A stretch of DNA of 64,000 bases from Adineta ricciae (Eukaryota > Rotifera > Eurotatoria > Adinetida > Adinetidae): contig CAJNOJ010000394.1 in the NCBI GenBank assembly GCA_905250025.1, positions 18,370-82,369 of the forward strand, written 5' to 3'. Every line of letters starts with the position of its first letter. The stretch's first letter is position 1. This document shows positions 8,983 through 19,776 of this stretch, piece after piece. The position numbers and the translations under genes were made by a program. The notes under the pieces are model-generated. The model ran no database searches. It was not told the origin of the DNA and saw only the letters and a program-made list of their open reading frames with translations.

Positions 8983-10488
8983 ATGACTTGTCCGTACGCA
9001 AGCTCGAGTCTTCATGATTCGAAAGTCAATCATCAACCAGAAACATTGGATTATTCGACATATTTACGAACAGATCTGCTTCTATCTGCATTGAAATGCC
9101 ATAGCCATACGGATCCATCGGATAACAACAGCCCGCCTATTCATGACGAACACTTCTTTATTCTGGTTCATCAGGGTAAGAAAATTGTAATTGAATCTCC
9201 GATACGAAATGATTTGCTTCAGTGTTTGAATTGTGGTTTAAGCAAATTCTGTTCGAACTCGATTCGATTCGAGACATGTTCAATGAGTGTGATCACGTAG
9301 TTTCGTCGATGTTTAATATTAATTTACGATTGAAACGAATAGTTAATGTTTTTCAAGTATTAAATCAACAATTTCAATTGTTAGAAACGATGACACCGAT
9401 TGAATTTCTCGAATTTCGAATGTATTTAACATCTGGCAGTGGATTTCAAAGTCTGCAGTTTCGTATGATCGAGATTAAACTCGGCCTAACCGATGCGTTC
9501 CGAAATTTTTACAAAACGAAGTATTTCGTTCATACAATGTTCAAAGGTGAACAATCGACTCAACTGAAACAAGTTATCAATCAAGACTCGTTATTAATTC
9601 GACTGGAAGTAAGTTCTTGTTTTAGCGTTTTCACGTCTCTATCGTTGTCTTCGTGTCATAGAAATGGTTAGAACATATCTACGATACGACATCATTTAAT
9701 TTTCTGGAGGTATTCACTTCGTCCGTCGAACGTTTTATTGAACATGAAAGAAAAGAAAAAACAAGTAAGGCGGATGATATGAACACGGAGACAGTTGAAG
9801 GGCAAATCGAAGCATTGAAGCGGAAGTTTTCAACTATGACCGATTCGATAGAATACGAGAAGTTATTGAATACTAATGAACGTCGAATAAGTCACAAGGC
9901 GATGCTCAGTGCATTGATGATTTCATTGTACCATCAAGAACCGTGTTTTCAACAAGCTTATCAGATGCTTCATTTACTCATGGATATCGATTCTCAGATG
10001 ATCGATTGGCGTCGTATGTGTTTGAACATCTCGTATCTATGATAAAATTGTACTTTGATTATAGAGAAACATATTCTACTGGTGCAACGTCAAATTGGTC
10101 GTAAACCAGGCACAGCGGGCACGGATGGAATCTTTTATCTTCAGAAAACAATGACGTATGTATCTGAAAAACGAGAAGAATGTTACACACATTGGTTTTC
10201 TTCTTATGTAGTGAAAAATACCAAGTCTTCGTTGATTTGTTCAATATTTCGACCTATTTAATTCCTCAGAGATACTTACCGAAGTTTACCAGTAAACCGA
10301 TTGAATCAAATTCATCGTTGTCTTCGTCGACAATTGAACCGCTACGAGAGGTGCCAATCATCACTCAGCGTCAGTTGTCAATAAAAGAAGAAGAAATGGA
10401 AGTGATCTCTGTGGAGTATGATCAGATCATTTATTTGTTTGTGTTCGTGACAGGATGTATCTTTGCGACGTTTTCAGCGTTTTTTTAA
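8983..10488 (+). CDS. TDO2: Tryptophan 2,3-dioxygenase with C-terminal hydrophobic tail
   Basis: Proposed CDS is join(8983..9175, 9223..9608, 9662..10013, 10065..10155, 10212..10488), 432 aa; all introns are GT..AG and phases match. The enzyme opens the tryptophan indole ring to N-formylkynurenine, the first kynurenine-pathway step. Visible hallmarks: HDEHFFILVHQ (distal His54), FELWFKQILFELDSIRDMF, SGSGFQSLQFRMIE (substrate-binding Arg region), WRQKHILLVQR (proximal haem His313), and VFVDLFNISTYLIPQRYLPKF. Two oddities: the normally GTGGS/T-x-G loop reads GTAGTDG, and the protein ends in a ~20-residue hydrophobic segment (IIYLFVFVTGCIFATFSAFF), absent from typical cytosolic TDO, that would make a tail anchor. 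Confidence 0.9.
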
Positions 10489-10812
10489 ACTATTCAATTA
10501 AAAGTATTTTGTCATTTTTAGGATCGTTCCACACTATTTGTTGAAACTTTATATTTTCCTAATAAAAATGATAAAATGAGAACTTGTTATTAATGAATAT
10601 ATCGAGAATTCTCCCTGTGTGCTAATTGGAATAAAAGCTAGTAGATTTCGATCCTGACATTATTTTTGGAGGTGCCCGCATCTTGACTCTCGAAAGATAA
10701 TGAACGCAAAGAGAACGAAAGTTTTTGATAAGAAGTTATCTATGTAAAAAAAGGGGCTGAGGTGAGAGTTGTGTTTATCGTTTTTTGTTACCATTTGATA
10801 AAACTAAAAACA
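10489..10812. other. Spacer between TDO and GH36-like gene
   Basis: 324 nt, AT-rich, with AATAAA-like signals near 10559. The frame upstream of the next gene stays open from 10762, but the first ATG with a signal peptide is at 10813. Nothing else seen. Confidence 0.5.
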
Positions 10813-13263
10813 ATGAAAGTTTCACTTGATCTACAGGTCATAATATTTTCTTTCTTATTTTGTACATGTGCACAAGCTGGGAATAACGATCGTGTCTTTC
10901 ATACATATGATAATATTCTTACTCTCCATTGGAATTACGATGCATTAGAATACGTGATTATTCGCGATAATCAGATATGGTTTGAAAGTGGTCCGTTTTT
11001 CGTCTATTTTAATAAGACGTATTATTCATCTGCTCCTCAGCAAGAATCGTTAGCCATGTCGGCATTGTATTTGATGGAACAGTATCAAACTAATGGAACA
11101 GATGTTGTTTTTGGTTCGTTCGACAAACTCTCACTTCGTTGGTCTTCGAAAAGCAATTTGAATGTGACCATATGGGAAACATCCTTTAAAATCTTTCGCG
11201 ACCAGCCGATCATTCTATTTGAACAATATTTTCCTGTTGATCTCGATGGAATGTCCATGGGTAATGTGCGCGATACATTCAAGCATGTTTCAACTGCATT
11301 TCCGAGATTCAAAGTGTCATTCAATCAATCAAATCAGTATATTATTGATCAGTTAGGTCACTTCACATTTCTTGATGCTTGGGATTTACATATGCGAGGT
11401 GTCGGTTTAAAGAATGTCTACAACGGTGGCCTCTACAGCGGAAATCCTCTGTTGTTGTATAATTTAACAAAATTAGATTCAAATGTTGTCCTATCAAGTT
11501 TAACAAATTTTATGATCAACTTTCAAACACGTTCACCATCATTAAACTACCACCTCTCCTGTGGTTTGCATGGACGTCTCCATCAAATCGATCAGTCACT
11601 GTCGTTATCAACGATTTTACTAGCGTCACAATCAAAACAAGGTATTAATCGAATAATTAACCTCTGGGGTAAATTGATGCTGCAATACTATGGCAAACAG
11701 CATATCAAAGATCAAAAGACGTTTCGTAATGATTTTTATGTATCGAAATTAGGTTATTATACTGATACGGGTGCATATTATTGGTACAATAAGGAAGGAA
11801 ATCTAACGTATGAGCAAACATTCATTAAGCTAAAAGAGTATCATTTACAAGAGAAGATTCCAATTCGATATTATGAGCTAGATTCCTATTGGTATTATAA
11901 ACAGAATAACAACACTGGTGAACATGGAGGAATTAAGTTGTACGAGCCACGACCGGATGTATTTTCGCATGGTATTCAAGTTTTACAACGCGATGTTTTA
12001 CAAACACCGATAATTGTCCATCATAAGTATTATTCAACTGATAATTTATATCAAGCAAAGTATCTATTCAAAAACGGCACTGATGGCAAAGTTTCTTTGC
12101 CATTAGATCAACGATTTTTCAATAAAATCTTCTCACAAATCAAACAATGGGGTGTGGAAATTCTTATCCAAGACTGGCTTTCATCCGTTTATGAGGATAT
12201 GCCCGATGCGTCCTATGATGTTTACACCGCTCGTGAATATCATTTACATTTGGCTGAAGCTGCAAAACAAGCTGGAATAAAACTCATCTATTGTATGCCA
12301 TTGAATCCTGATATATTGGAAACACTGGAAAACACGCAAGTTCATTATATGCGAATTAGTGATGATTATTCAACGAATATTAATCAATGGAATATCGGTC
12401 GAGCATCGATGGTAACATGGGCAATTGGTGTTATACCATTCAAAGATACATTTTGGACAAATTCAATACAACCACAGTCGCCATACGGACAGTTCACCGA
12501 ACCTAATATTGAACTGAATGCACTAGTCGCACTAATGAGTTTAGGTGGTGTTGCGATATCGGATAAAATAGGTAACACAGATTTTCGGGTTGTAAATCGA
12601 TTGTGTCGATTAGATGGTGTTCTACTTCGTCCAGAACGACCTGCAACTGCAATGGACTCGACATTTTTAGGTATTGGTGGTCCACAAGGTGAAATGTGGC
12701 ATACATATGCGTCTGACGAACGTCATTCGTTCTTTGTTGAATATGTCATGATAACCAACTTAACTGAATCGTACCAATTCACTTGGAATGAATTGTTCAA
12801 TACATTGGATGGTGACGGTGAACCAAATCGAGAGATTTCGGATAATTATGTTGTTTTCGATATGATTGCTCCAAGTAATTATTATTGGCTTTCATCCGCA
12901 AATACTTCGTCCGTCCGAATGCCAGAATGTTCACAGAATTTAACTACATTCTATTCACCATTTCATCTCTTCGTATTCGTTCCTTTTCCCACTCAATCGA
13001 ACTGGCTTCTATTCGGTGAACTGACTAAGCAATTACCAATAACAAGACAACGATTCGCATTCATATCATACGAAACAAATCGCCTTGACGTGCATGTCAT
13101 TGGAGTAGCTGGCGAACAAGTATCGATCACAGCTGGAAAGATTGCATCTATAGGAGGGAAAATCGATATTTATACGGTTGAATGCCCTTTTCCACCAGAA
13201 GAAGGTGTATTAAGAATGATGTTAACGTGTCAAACATCAGCAGGATGTAGCTGTTCATCATAA
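10813..13263 (+). CDS. Secreted GH36/raffinose-synthase-like TIM-barrel protein
   Basis: 816 aa, intronless, start ATG at 10813 followed by a signal peptide (MKVSLDLQVIIFSFLFCTCAQA). A beta-sandwich-like N-terminal part is followed by a barrel from about residue 310 (KLGYYTDTGAYYWYNKEG, PIRYYELDSYWYY). GVEILIQDW places a candidate nucleophile at Asp454, and LIYCMPLNPDILE with MRISDDYS places a candidate acid/base in Asp517/Asp518; this spacing of CM-x2-N and R-x-SDD(F/Y) recalls clan GH-D (GH36, alpha-galactosidase and raffinose synthase). The many N-x-S/T sites suit an extracellular protein. The Cys-rich tail ends CQTSAGCSCSS. The substrate is unknown, and a distant clan member cannot be excluded. 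Copy B's partner lacks the Asp454 segment. Confidence 0.7.
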   Translation: MKVSLDLQVIIFSFLFCTCAQAGNNDRVFHTYDNILTLHWNYDALEYVIIRDNQIWFESGPFFVYFNKTYYSSAPQQESLAMSALYLMEQYQTNGTDVVFGSFDKLSLRWSSKSNLNVTIWETSFKIFRDQPIILFEQYFPVDLDGMSMGNVRDTFKHVSTAFPRFKVSFNQSNQYIIDQLGHFTFLDAWDLHMRGVGLKNVYNGGLYSGNPLLLYNLTKLDSNVVLSSLTNFMINFQTRSPSLNYHLSCGLHGRLHQIDQSLSLSTILLASQSKQGINRIINLWGKLMLQYYGKQHIKDQKTFRNDFYVSKLGYYTDTGAYYWYNKEGNLTYEQTFIKLKEYHLQEKIPIRYYELDSYWYYKQNNNTGEHGGIKLYEPRPDVFSHGIQVLQRDVLQTPIIVHHKYYSTDNLYQAKYLFKNGTDGKVSLPLDQRFFNKIFSQIKQWGVEILIQDWLSSVYEDMPDASYDVYTAREYHLHLAEAAKQAGIKLIYCMPLNPDILETLENTQVHYMRISDDYSTNINQWNIGRASMVTWAIGVIPFKDTFWTNSIQPQSPYGQFTEPNIELNALVALMSLGGVAISDKIGNTDFRVVNRLCRLDGVLLRPERPATAMDSTFLGIGGPQGEMWHTYASDERHSFFVEYVMITNLTESYQFTWNELFNTLDGDGEPNREISDNYVVFDMIAPSNYYWLSSANTSSVRMPECSQNLTTFYSPFHLFVFVPFPTQSNWLLFGELTKQLPITRQRFAFISYETNRLDVHVIGVAGEQVSITAGKIASIGGKIDIYTVECPFPPEEGVLRMMLTCQTSAGCSCSS

Positions 13264-13826
13264 ATAAATCGAAGACAGGGACGCTGTGGTGTGCATGAGC
13301 GATGAAAACTTCATGTACATGTTTTCGATCTCGTATCTTCACAAGTGATGAAAAAGAGGGAGTGACGAATAGAAAGGAGAAGAAAAATACGACAGTGTAA
13401 GTGTTGAAAATGAATTTACCCACGCGTTATGCATGATTGAACTGTTAGTTAACTGACAAACGATAGGCACAGAACTGAAAAGAAAATTGAATAAGATCAG
13501 AGTCTCAAGTATCAATAGAAAAAGGTGGTCGAACACGTGTCTGAAATGCTGTTCATACAATATGCAGTAAGATCAGAACGAATTTGGTACAGTTATATGC
13601 GCAGAATGCACATGATGGCAATAGGTATGTACATATGCTCAAGACCATATATGACGGCTTAGGAAATAGATGAGTAATGAACTGCTGATATCTTGAGTTC
13701 GTGCACGAACTGGATAGTTCTTTGTAAAATAGTCACAAATTTCATCATTTATCTTTTTTCGCAAATAATTTAACGGCTATAACACATTTCTTTTGATGCA
13801 AAAATCTAGGTCTCAACAATTTTATC
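13264..13826. other. Gene-free spacer
   Basis: 563 nt between the GH36-like and glycosyltransferase genes. Open frames on both strands are short and not conserved in copy B (41222-41788), although the nucleotide sequence is. Probably UTRs and promoter. Confidence 0.5.
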
Positions 13827-15074
13827 ATGAAACTGTTATATCTGGTCGATTCGCGAAAACAATCTTGCTTTATTTGCATACGCTATTGCTGTTTTATTTT
13901 AACGATATGTCTTTTGTTTTCATACTATATATTTGTATATACAACACCTCCTTGTGCTTTTATATGTCCTTACAAAAGGAGTCTTACGTCCCAAGAATTA
14001 ATATTTGATCAATCCCACGATGTAAAACATTTCTCGGAATTCATTTGCCCGCAGAATTTCCGCAATTTGGCTGATTGGGTGTTTGGTTGGCCAGATTGGG
14101 CTTTCGCCGAACAAACTCAATCGATTATGAATGGCCGTTATCTCGCACCGTGTCTACCGTCTGGTAGTATCCTTTATGTGAAAGCAGATTTTTTGAATCA
14201 GTTCTTTGGTGAAATTTATCCAAATTTACGTAACAAATTCGTTCTTATTACGTCGCAAGGAGATCTATCAGTGCCACAAGAGCATCTCGCTTATCTTCAT
14301 GATAAAGAATCCAAGATTATTCATTGGTTTGGCCAAAATGCTAATATTCAATCATCCCAGAGTTTACGATTCACTCCTATTCCTATTGGTATCAATTGTT
14401 TCGAAATGGCGAATAGTCTCCAAGAAGTCTATCGACAAATTCCGAATAATACCGTACCAGCAACATATGGCGATGCAGATGAACCACATAATTATACACA
14501 TCTCGTCGATCTAACACAACGACTGTCGAATGGATATTCTCCTGAAAAACTGCTTCTCATCAATTTTGAACCGGCAACAGATCCAACTGGACTCCGTCGT
14601 CGAATTTGGAAAAGCTATTGTCCACAACAATCAATGTCTAATATGACATTTATTAAATGCATTGAAAAGCCTCGCCCATCTGAACATATATCTCTTTCAC
14701 AGGTCTATATTCGTAATCGTCAATATCCAATGTGGTTGTCTCCTCGTGGTAACGGACTTGATTGTCATCGCACATGGGAAGCATTTTATCTCGATGTAAT
14801 ACCTATCGTATGGAATTCAACATTGAATCCTCTGTTTCATATGTTACCTGCTGTCATCATCAATGATATGAGTGAACTTACGGAAGAGTTTCTTCGTACG
14901 AAATTGACAGAAATAGTAAGGAATAAGATTGAACGGCCAAATATGTATCAATTCGCAAAATTAAGATTTAGTTATTGGAGACGGTTAATTTTAAGCACAT
15001 CGCGATATGCAATATCGGACACAAAACGGGACAAAATTTGTTGGCGCGCCAGAACTCTGAACAAAAATCATTAA
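13827..15074 (+). CDS. Type II membrane glycosyltransferase, exostosin (GT47)-like
   Basis: 415 aa, intronless, true ATG at 13827. A short basic N-terminus is followed by one transmembrane helix (about residues 14-38, Cys/Ile/Leu-rich), the usual Golgi type II layout. The luminal part has RFTPIPIGINCF and, near the C-terminus, LSPRGNGLDCHRTWEAFYLDVIPIVW, the arrangement seen at the nucleotide-sugar-binding end of exostosin-like transferases (SPRGNG-x2-CHRTWEA). N-glycosylation sites are present. Donor and acceptor sugars cannot be predicted. The partner at 41789 is equally intact. Confidence 0.7.
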   Translation: MKLLYLVDSRKQSCFICIRYCCFILTICLLFSYYIFVYTTPPCAFICPYKRSLTSQELIFDQSHDVKHFSEFICPQNFRNLADWVFGWPDWAFAEQTQSIMNGRYLAPCLPSGSILYVKADFLNQFFGEIYPNLRNKFVLITSQGDLSVPQEHLAYLHDKESKIIHWFGQNANIQSSQSLRFTPIPIGINCFEMANSLQEVYRQIPNNTVPATYGDADEPHNYTHLVDLTQRLSNGYSPEKLLLINFEPATDPTGLRRRIWKSYCPQQSMSNMTFIKCIEKPRPSEHISLSQVYIRNRQYPMWLSPRGNGLDCHRTWEAFYLDVIPIVWNSTLNPLFHMLPAVIINDMSELTEEFLRTKLTEIVRNKIERPNMYQFAKLRFSYWRRLILSTSRYAISDTKRDKICWRARTLNKNH

Positions 15075-16516
15075 TTGTTATCATTGGCGAGGACGATATC
15101 TCTCTAAAATATATCCTGAAATTTTATGAGTTTGTAAAGGCATCATTGATACATCTCTCTGTGAATTAGGATAGTACAGCTCACTTGCATATAAGGTTTT
15201 GTATGAAAATGTTTTCAAAACTATTAGTAGAATTAAGGCACATCTGATTTATTGTAATATCGTTACTTTCGGTGGTGCCTTGACAAATCGAAGAAAGTCG
15301 GATGCATGTTCTAAAGAGAGGCAGGTATGCCGTCCCCTCAAACACAAGTTTTCCGTTTACATACAATGCAATAATAAAGGAAATGAAAAATATGTTGTTC
15401 GTATAGTAATGAATTAACGGCAGACATATGCGAAGTTTGAAAACACAGTAGCTATTTCAGTTTTCTTTTGTTAACACGTGGGTAAATACGACGTCTGATT
15501 AGACATAAAGTATCTGTCGTATAGTGTAATAACAACTTATAAGAGAGGCATTATATCGTTGACATTCAAGTTTTAAAAGAATATTTCGTGAATAGTGCGG
15601 CAAAACACAATATTGATCCTTCTTTGTTCTGTTCAGCTAGATAAGTATTAAAGAAGCTTTTCTTTTGATAGGAAGATTTCTGTTCGTATAAAACAAATTA
15701 TTGCATTATGCCGTTCCATCGTGTGAAAAGATTTCGATTTTCTGATTAAACTGAACTGGTCTGTACTGGTTGCCCATATAAACAAGGTAGTAGATGTTCG
15801 GACTCGACACATACCAAGCATTTATATAGTCTCATTTCTAGTACAACTCGCAGTAACAAAGATTATCCTGACTTTGAATCTCATGTAAAACGCAATATCT
15901 GCTATTACGAAGGAAAATGCTACTATGATGCATGTATTAACAATGACGAATTATAAAAGAATTATAACCTAGACGTTTCCAACAAAAAGAATATTTTTCA
16001 ATGTCTATATTTAGTTCCAATGATTAAATAAAAAAATTAGAATAGAGAAAAACGACACAGGTCAAAGCAAATCCACTGAATGCATCAATATGACTTTTGT
16101 AGTCTTTGATTCATACGCTAAAAATCGGATTTTAAGCTAAAATTTCTGTCGGATATAAACAAAATAGTCGTCGAACACGGTCGGGACACGCTACTGCACA
16201 AGTAATTAGAATGTACAACTAAACGTTATGCACGTATAACGACTGAAATCACAGGTATTTTCATGTGGTCGCCATACTAAACATCCTGCATGTTTTTCGA
16301 TACCATACAGTGTTCATTCATTATAACTAAGTAATTGTTTATGTGACAAAAGAAGATGATATTGAACAATTTGAACGATCGGTGTCAAAAATACTGGTAC
16401 TAATGTTCGAATCAAGATTTTTTCCAGGTTGTACTATGAGGGTTTCACTTGTTAAAAAACTGATAATTAAACAAACGCTTTAAATATAGTCTTACAGTTA
16501 TGTAAATATTCCACAG
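15075..16516. other. Gene-free spacer, 1.4 kb
   Basis: Downstream of the glycosyltransferase (+) and of the receptor (-), so this is a convergent 3' region. It is AT-rich, with no open frame conserved in copy B (43037-44549). Nucleotide similarity to copy B persists over the whole length with indels. No RNA gene recognised. Confidence 0.5.
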
Positions 16517-17530
16517 TTAGACAATAGTAGTCTTTTGTACATGTCCTGTTAGTCTGCTCCCAGGAATCAATTTGCGTGTTTGATTCCGTGTATTTACTTT
16601 TAACTTTTGAACGTTAATCAGCACTATCTTCTTGACTTCGTTACGAAATGATTTCGATGTGGCTGCGTAAACATAGAATGTTGTGCTATAATTCAAGTAC
16701 AACAGTAACGATTGTGCAAGAAAATTCAGAAACGCCTCGACCTGTTTTTGTTGGGTAGACTTGCTCGACGTCATACTTGCTGTCGTCTGAGAATAGATTT
16801 GCATTATTGGAGACATGAAAGTACAAATAATGTGGACTAACACTTCCGTTAACACGAGTCTCCGTAACGAAGCGTCTCGATTGTTTAACCGATAACCATT
16901 GGCATTATTGGGAGTTGGTTGAACCTGCGTGCGCGATTGACGTAGATTTTTCATCAACAGAATACCCAAGATAATCATAAAGCAGAGAGGCGTTACGGCG
17001 GCAAAAACTATAACATAAATCGCGAATACCTGACCAAAAAGTCCATAGATGCCACATCGTCCAGCTTCGATGGATTCCCAGATGAGAAGCTGAGCTGAAA
17101 GCACACCCCAAATGATCGCAGTGATTGCAATCGCCAAATATGCTATTCGTGGTCGGCTGAATGCTCGGATGGAAACATGCGCACTGGATAAAACGTAACG
17201 ATCGACACATCTTAACACGAGAAAATATCGAATACACTGCGCCGAGACCTGTAAGAGATAACCACGAATACGGCAAAATGCCAATGATTTGTTCACTAAA
17301 TCGTAATCGCTGAGTGCAGCCACGAGTGGAATGATACTCCAATTCACACTGAGTAGACAGCAAAACGATGACGCTATCAGATAGATTGCGAAGGAGTTGG
17401 TTCGAAACTTTTTCTGCATATAAACAGCAATCATACACAAGTTGCCAACATTACCAAATACGACAATAATAGGCAGGACGTACCGAGTAATAGCTGTTTG
17501 AATTAGAGGTAGCACAGAAGCTGCCGACAT
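16517..17530 (-). CDS. Rhodopsin-like 7TM receptor 1
   Basis: 337 aa, intronless, start at the ATG at 17530 (MSAASVLPLIQTAITRYVLPIIVVFGNVGNL); a TTG three codons upstream is in frame but unlikely. Seven hydrophobic segments are visible. Class A marks: GN in TM1 (FGNVGNL), a Cys at the TM3 top (LAFCRIRGYLL), CVDRY at the TM3 end (DRY motif), and a TM7 of the form LNYSTTFYVYAATSKSFR in place of NP-x2-Y, followed by helix 8. This pattern is typical of the large lophotrochozoan orphan peptide-receptor expansions. The ligand is unknown. A tttcag acceptor just 5' suggests an untranslated first exon. Confidence 0.85.
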   Translation of the reverse strand: MSAASVLPLIQTAITRYVLPIIVVFGNVGNLCMIAVYMQKKFRTNSFAIYLIASSFCCLLSVNWSIIPLVAALSDYDLVNKSLAFCRIRGYLLQVSAQCIRYFLVLRCVDRYVLSSAHVSIRAFSRPRIAYLAIAITAIIWGVLSAQLLIWESIEAGRCGIYGLFGQVFAIYVIVFAAVTPLCFMIILGILLMKNLRQSRTQVQPTPNNANGYRLNNRDASLRRLVLTEVLVHIICTFMSPIMQIYSQTTASMTSSKSTQQKQVEAFLNFLAQSLLLYLNYSTTFYVYAATSKSFRNEVKKIVLINVQKLKVNTRNQTRKLIPGSRLTGHVQKTTIV

Positions 17531-19776
17531 GTTGTTCAATGTGTAGGAAAAGTGTATCTGAAATAATAATCGATGTATTTATAAACAAGAAGAAATGACA
17601 AATTCTGAGATAAATCTGAGGATTTCCGTTCTCTGTCTCAACAAAAATCATCCTTGGTGCTGACATATAGAAAAACAAGAATGGCGTAGTTTCTATAGGA
17701 TTGAGGAGATGAATTCTCAAGAGTAATTAAAGTTCAAACTTTGCGAATGTACGTGAAACCGCAGTCAAACTCGCAATCACATTCTGACAAATATCTCAAC
17801 AGCGGCGTAATAAGTAAGCGGAGAGAGAATCGTTGCGGTATATTATCGCGGCTTATTTTTCCATCAGATACGAGTCAAGTGTCATTTTAATGTGCTAAAA
17901 TATTGAACACCTTTTTTTGTTTCTATTGAAAATAGGAATCTTTTAAAGAGAGAATACCTTTAATACATTAGTTCAAAATTTACAGATTCACTGTGTGAAT
18001 ACTTTACTTACCTTTTCTCGCAGCCCAATGATTGTCAAAGATATTGCTTGATGTTGTCAAACATCTGATGCTAAGACTCGATACTATTATGTGCTTTTGC
18101 AACGCGACAGGAAAAAGAAGTTGTATTTGCTTTTACGAAGAGAAAAGAATTCTCTAGTGCTAATCAAAATTCTTTCGGCCTCAGTTCCTAATAATTGAAA
18201 ACACTCGCTTCTTAACAATACATAACCTATTAATCAGTGGATCGTGTATTGTTGACTTCTTTTCCGCATGGCAAGAGAATGGTTTTGAAACAAAAGAACA
18301 ATTTTTAACAGCACGAGCATCTCGTTGAATTCTTTGTCAGTGGATTTCTTGAAGATCACTCCGAGAAAGTGAGAATTTCGATACCAGCTTCTTCCACAAA
18401 ACAGCGTTTCATCATAGATAAACTTGCGTGAGAGATCGCAGCTGCTTGATGCGAAGCCATAGATATGTTTGCGAATCTCTGCTAATGATCATATGCACTC
18501 GGAAATTTTACTTGAAATAGTATGAATAAAAAAGGGCAAGATTTAGAAAGAACAAAGATGTGCGCCCGCGAATGGTGTCAAACGATTCGATGTTATTTAC
18601 GCGTGTTCTCATCAAACATTAATTTTTCAAAGTAATTATTCATTGTAATCTTTATTTGGCATATTTTATTTTTTATTTAAATACCTTATTAAATGTTATC
18701 CCCGAGTAAACGATCATAGTGTAAAAAGCACATTTCAAGCGTGAAACAATACCAAAAGCCGATAATCTTTTCTCTAGAGAAGAGTCTCAGGAATCTGACT
18801 TCGGCTCTTCTTTTTCGCAATCGCCTGTGGATAAATATGTTCTTTTGGTCAGCGATCCATTTGCTGATCCAATGAACTACGCTTTTGACCTGTCTGCGAA
18901 TCAATTTAACTTATTTCTAGTGGTAAAACTTTGCTCAAGTATATAATCTAAGCTTTCCTGTGTGCAGAGAATGAATAAATATAAGTGCTGTCTTCATAGA
19001 TGATGATTATCTTTGACGAAGACAAAAATCGGGCGTATCTAGTGTCACATGTTTTCCTTCTCACAACAACAATTTGGTAACTATATACTATATTTATAAT
19101 GACCCTTTTTAGCTGGCTGTCTTTCACAAACTTTCAAAAAGCGTCTGGGCCGACATGCTGTTCATGAAAACAACTCATGTAAAGTCTATTTTCGGATATT
19201 CATTAACATTTTTAACAAAGAGACTCGTATAGAACGCAAAAGAGAATACTTTTCAAAAACCGTTGAACTTTTTCTTTGGGGAAAGTATGGTAAAATACAA
19301 AATAATATGCATAAAACCTTGGCAAATCGTATTTAGCTCATGAACGTTTCACCTTCTCTTCGACAATCTTATAATTGACTTGGAAATATATGACACAACA
19401 TAATACCGTTTGATGCCGATGATCCTTGAATATTTTCAACATTGACTTTTATGTCTTTCGTATGTCCTACATTAAGGAATCTACGTCTTAATCAGTTAAC
19501 GACAAGCTTGAAGGAGAATAGTTGTGACATTTCCGAGAGAGATAATAAGAATAAGAAAGAGTGCAAATGAAGCCAGTCAAATAGCTAAGAAGGGAAATTC
19601 CGGCATGTTGATAAGATGTAAGAGAAATGAACACTGACTGCAAATAGAATTGTTGAACACAAGTTAAAGAGTGAGTTTTATTTATGCTTTGTGAGAGTGT
19701 TTATATAAATTGGGAGAACTATCATGTCGATTTTTTACATTTCAGAAAATCAGTGCAATTATTAATTTGAAACAGA
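17531..19776. other. Long spacer between divergent 7TM receptor genes
   Basis: 2.2 kb between two receptor genes facing away from each other. I find no coding frame conserved with copy B (45549-47822), though the DNA aligns along its length. A 71-codon minus frame at 18689-18904 is open only in copy A and is not considered real. Regulatory sequence or an unrecognised ncRNA is possible. Confidence 0.5.

Noticed and set aside
10762-10812. In-frame upstream extension of the GH36-like gene from a GTG
   Set aside because: No ATG there; the ATG at 10813 is followed at once by a proper signal peptide, and both copies agree.
18689-18904. 71-codon minus-strand frame between the receptors
   Set aside because: Broken by frame changes in copy B and without recognisable motif.
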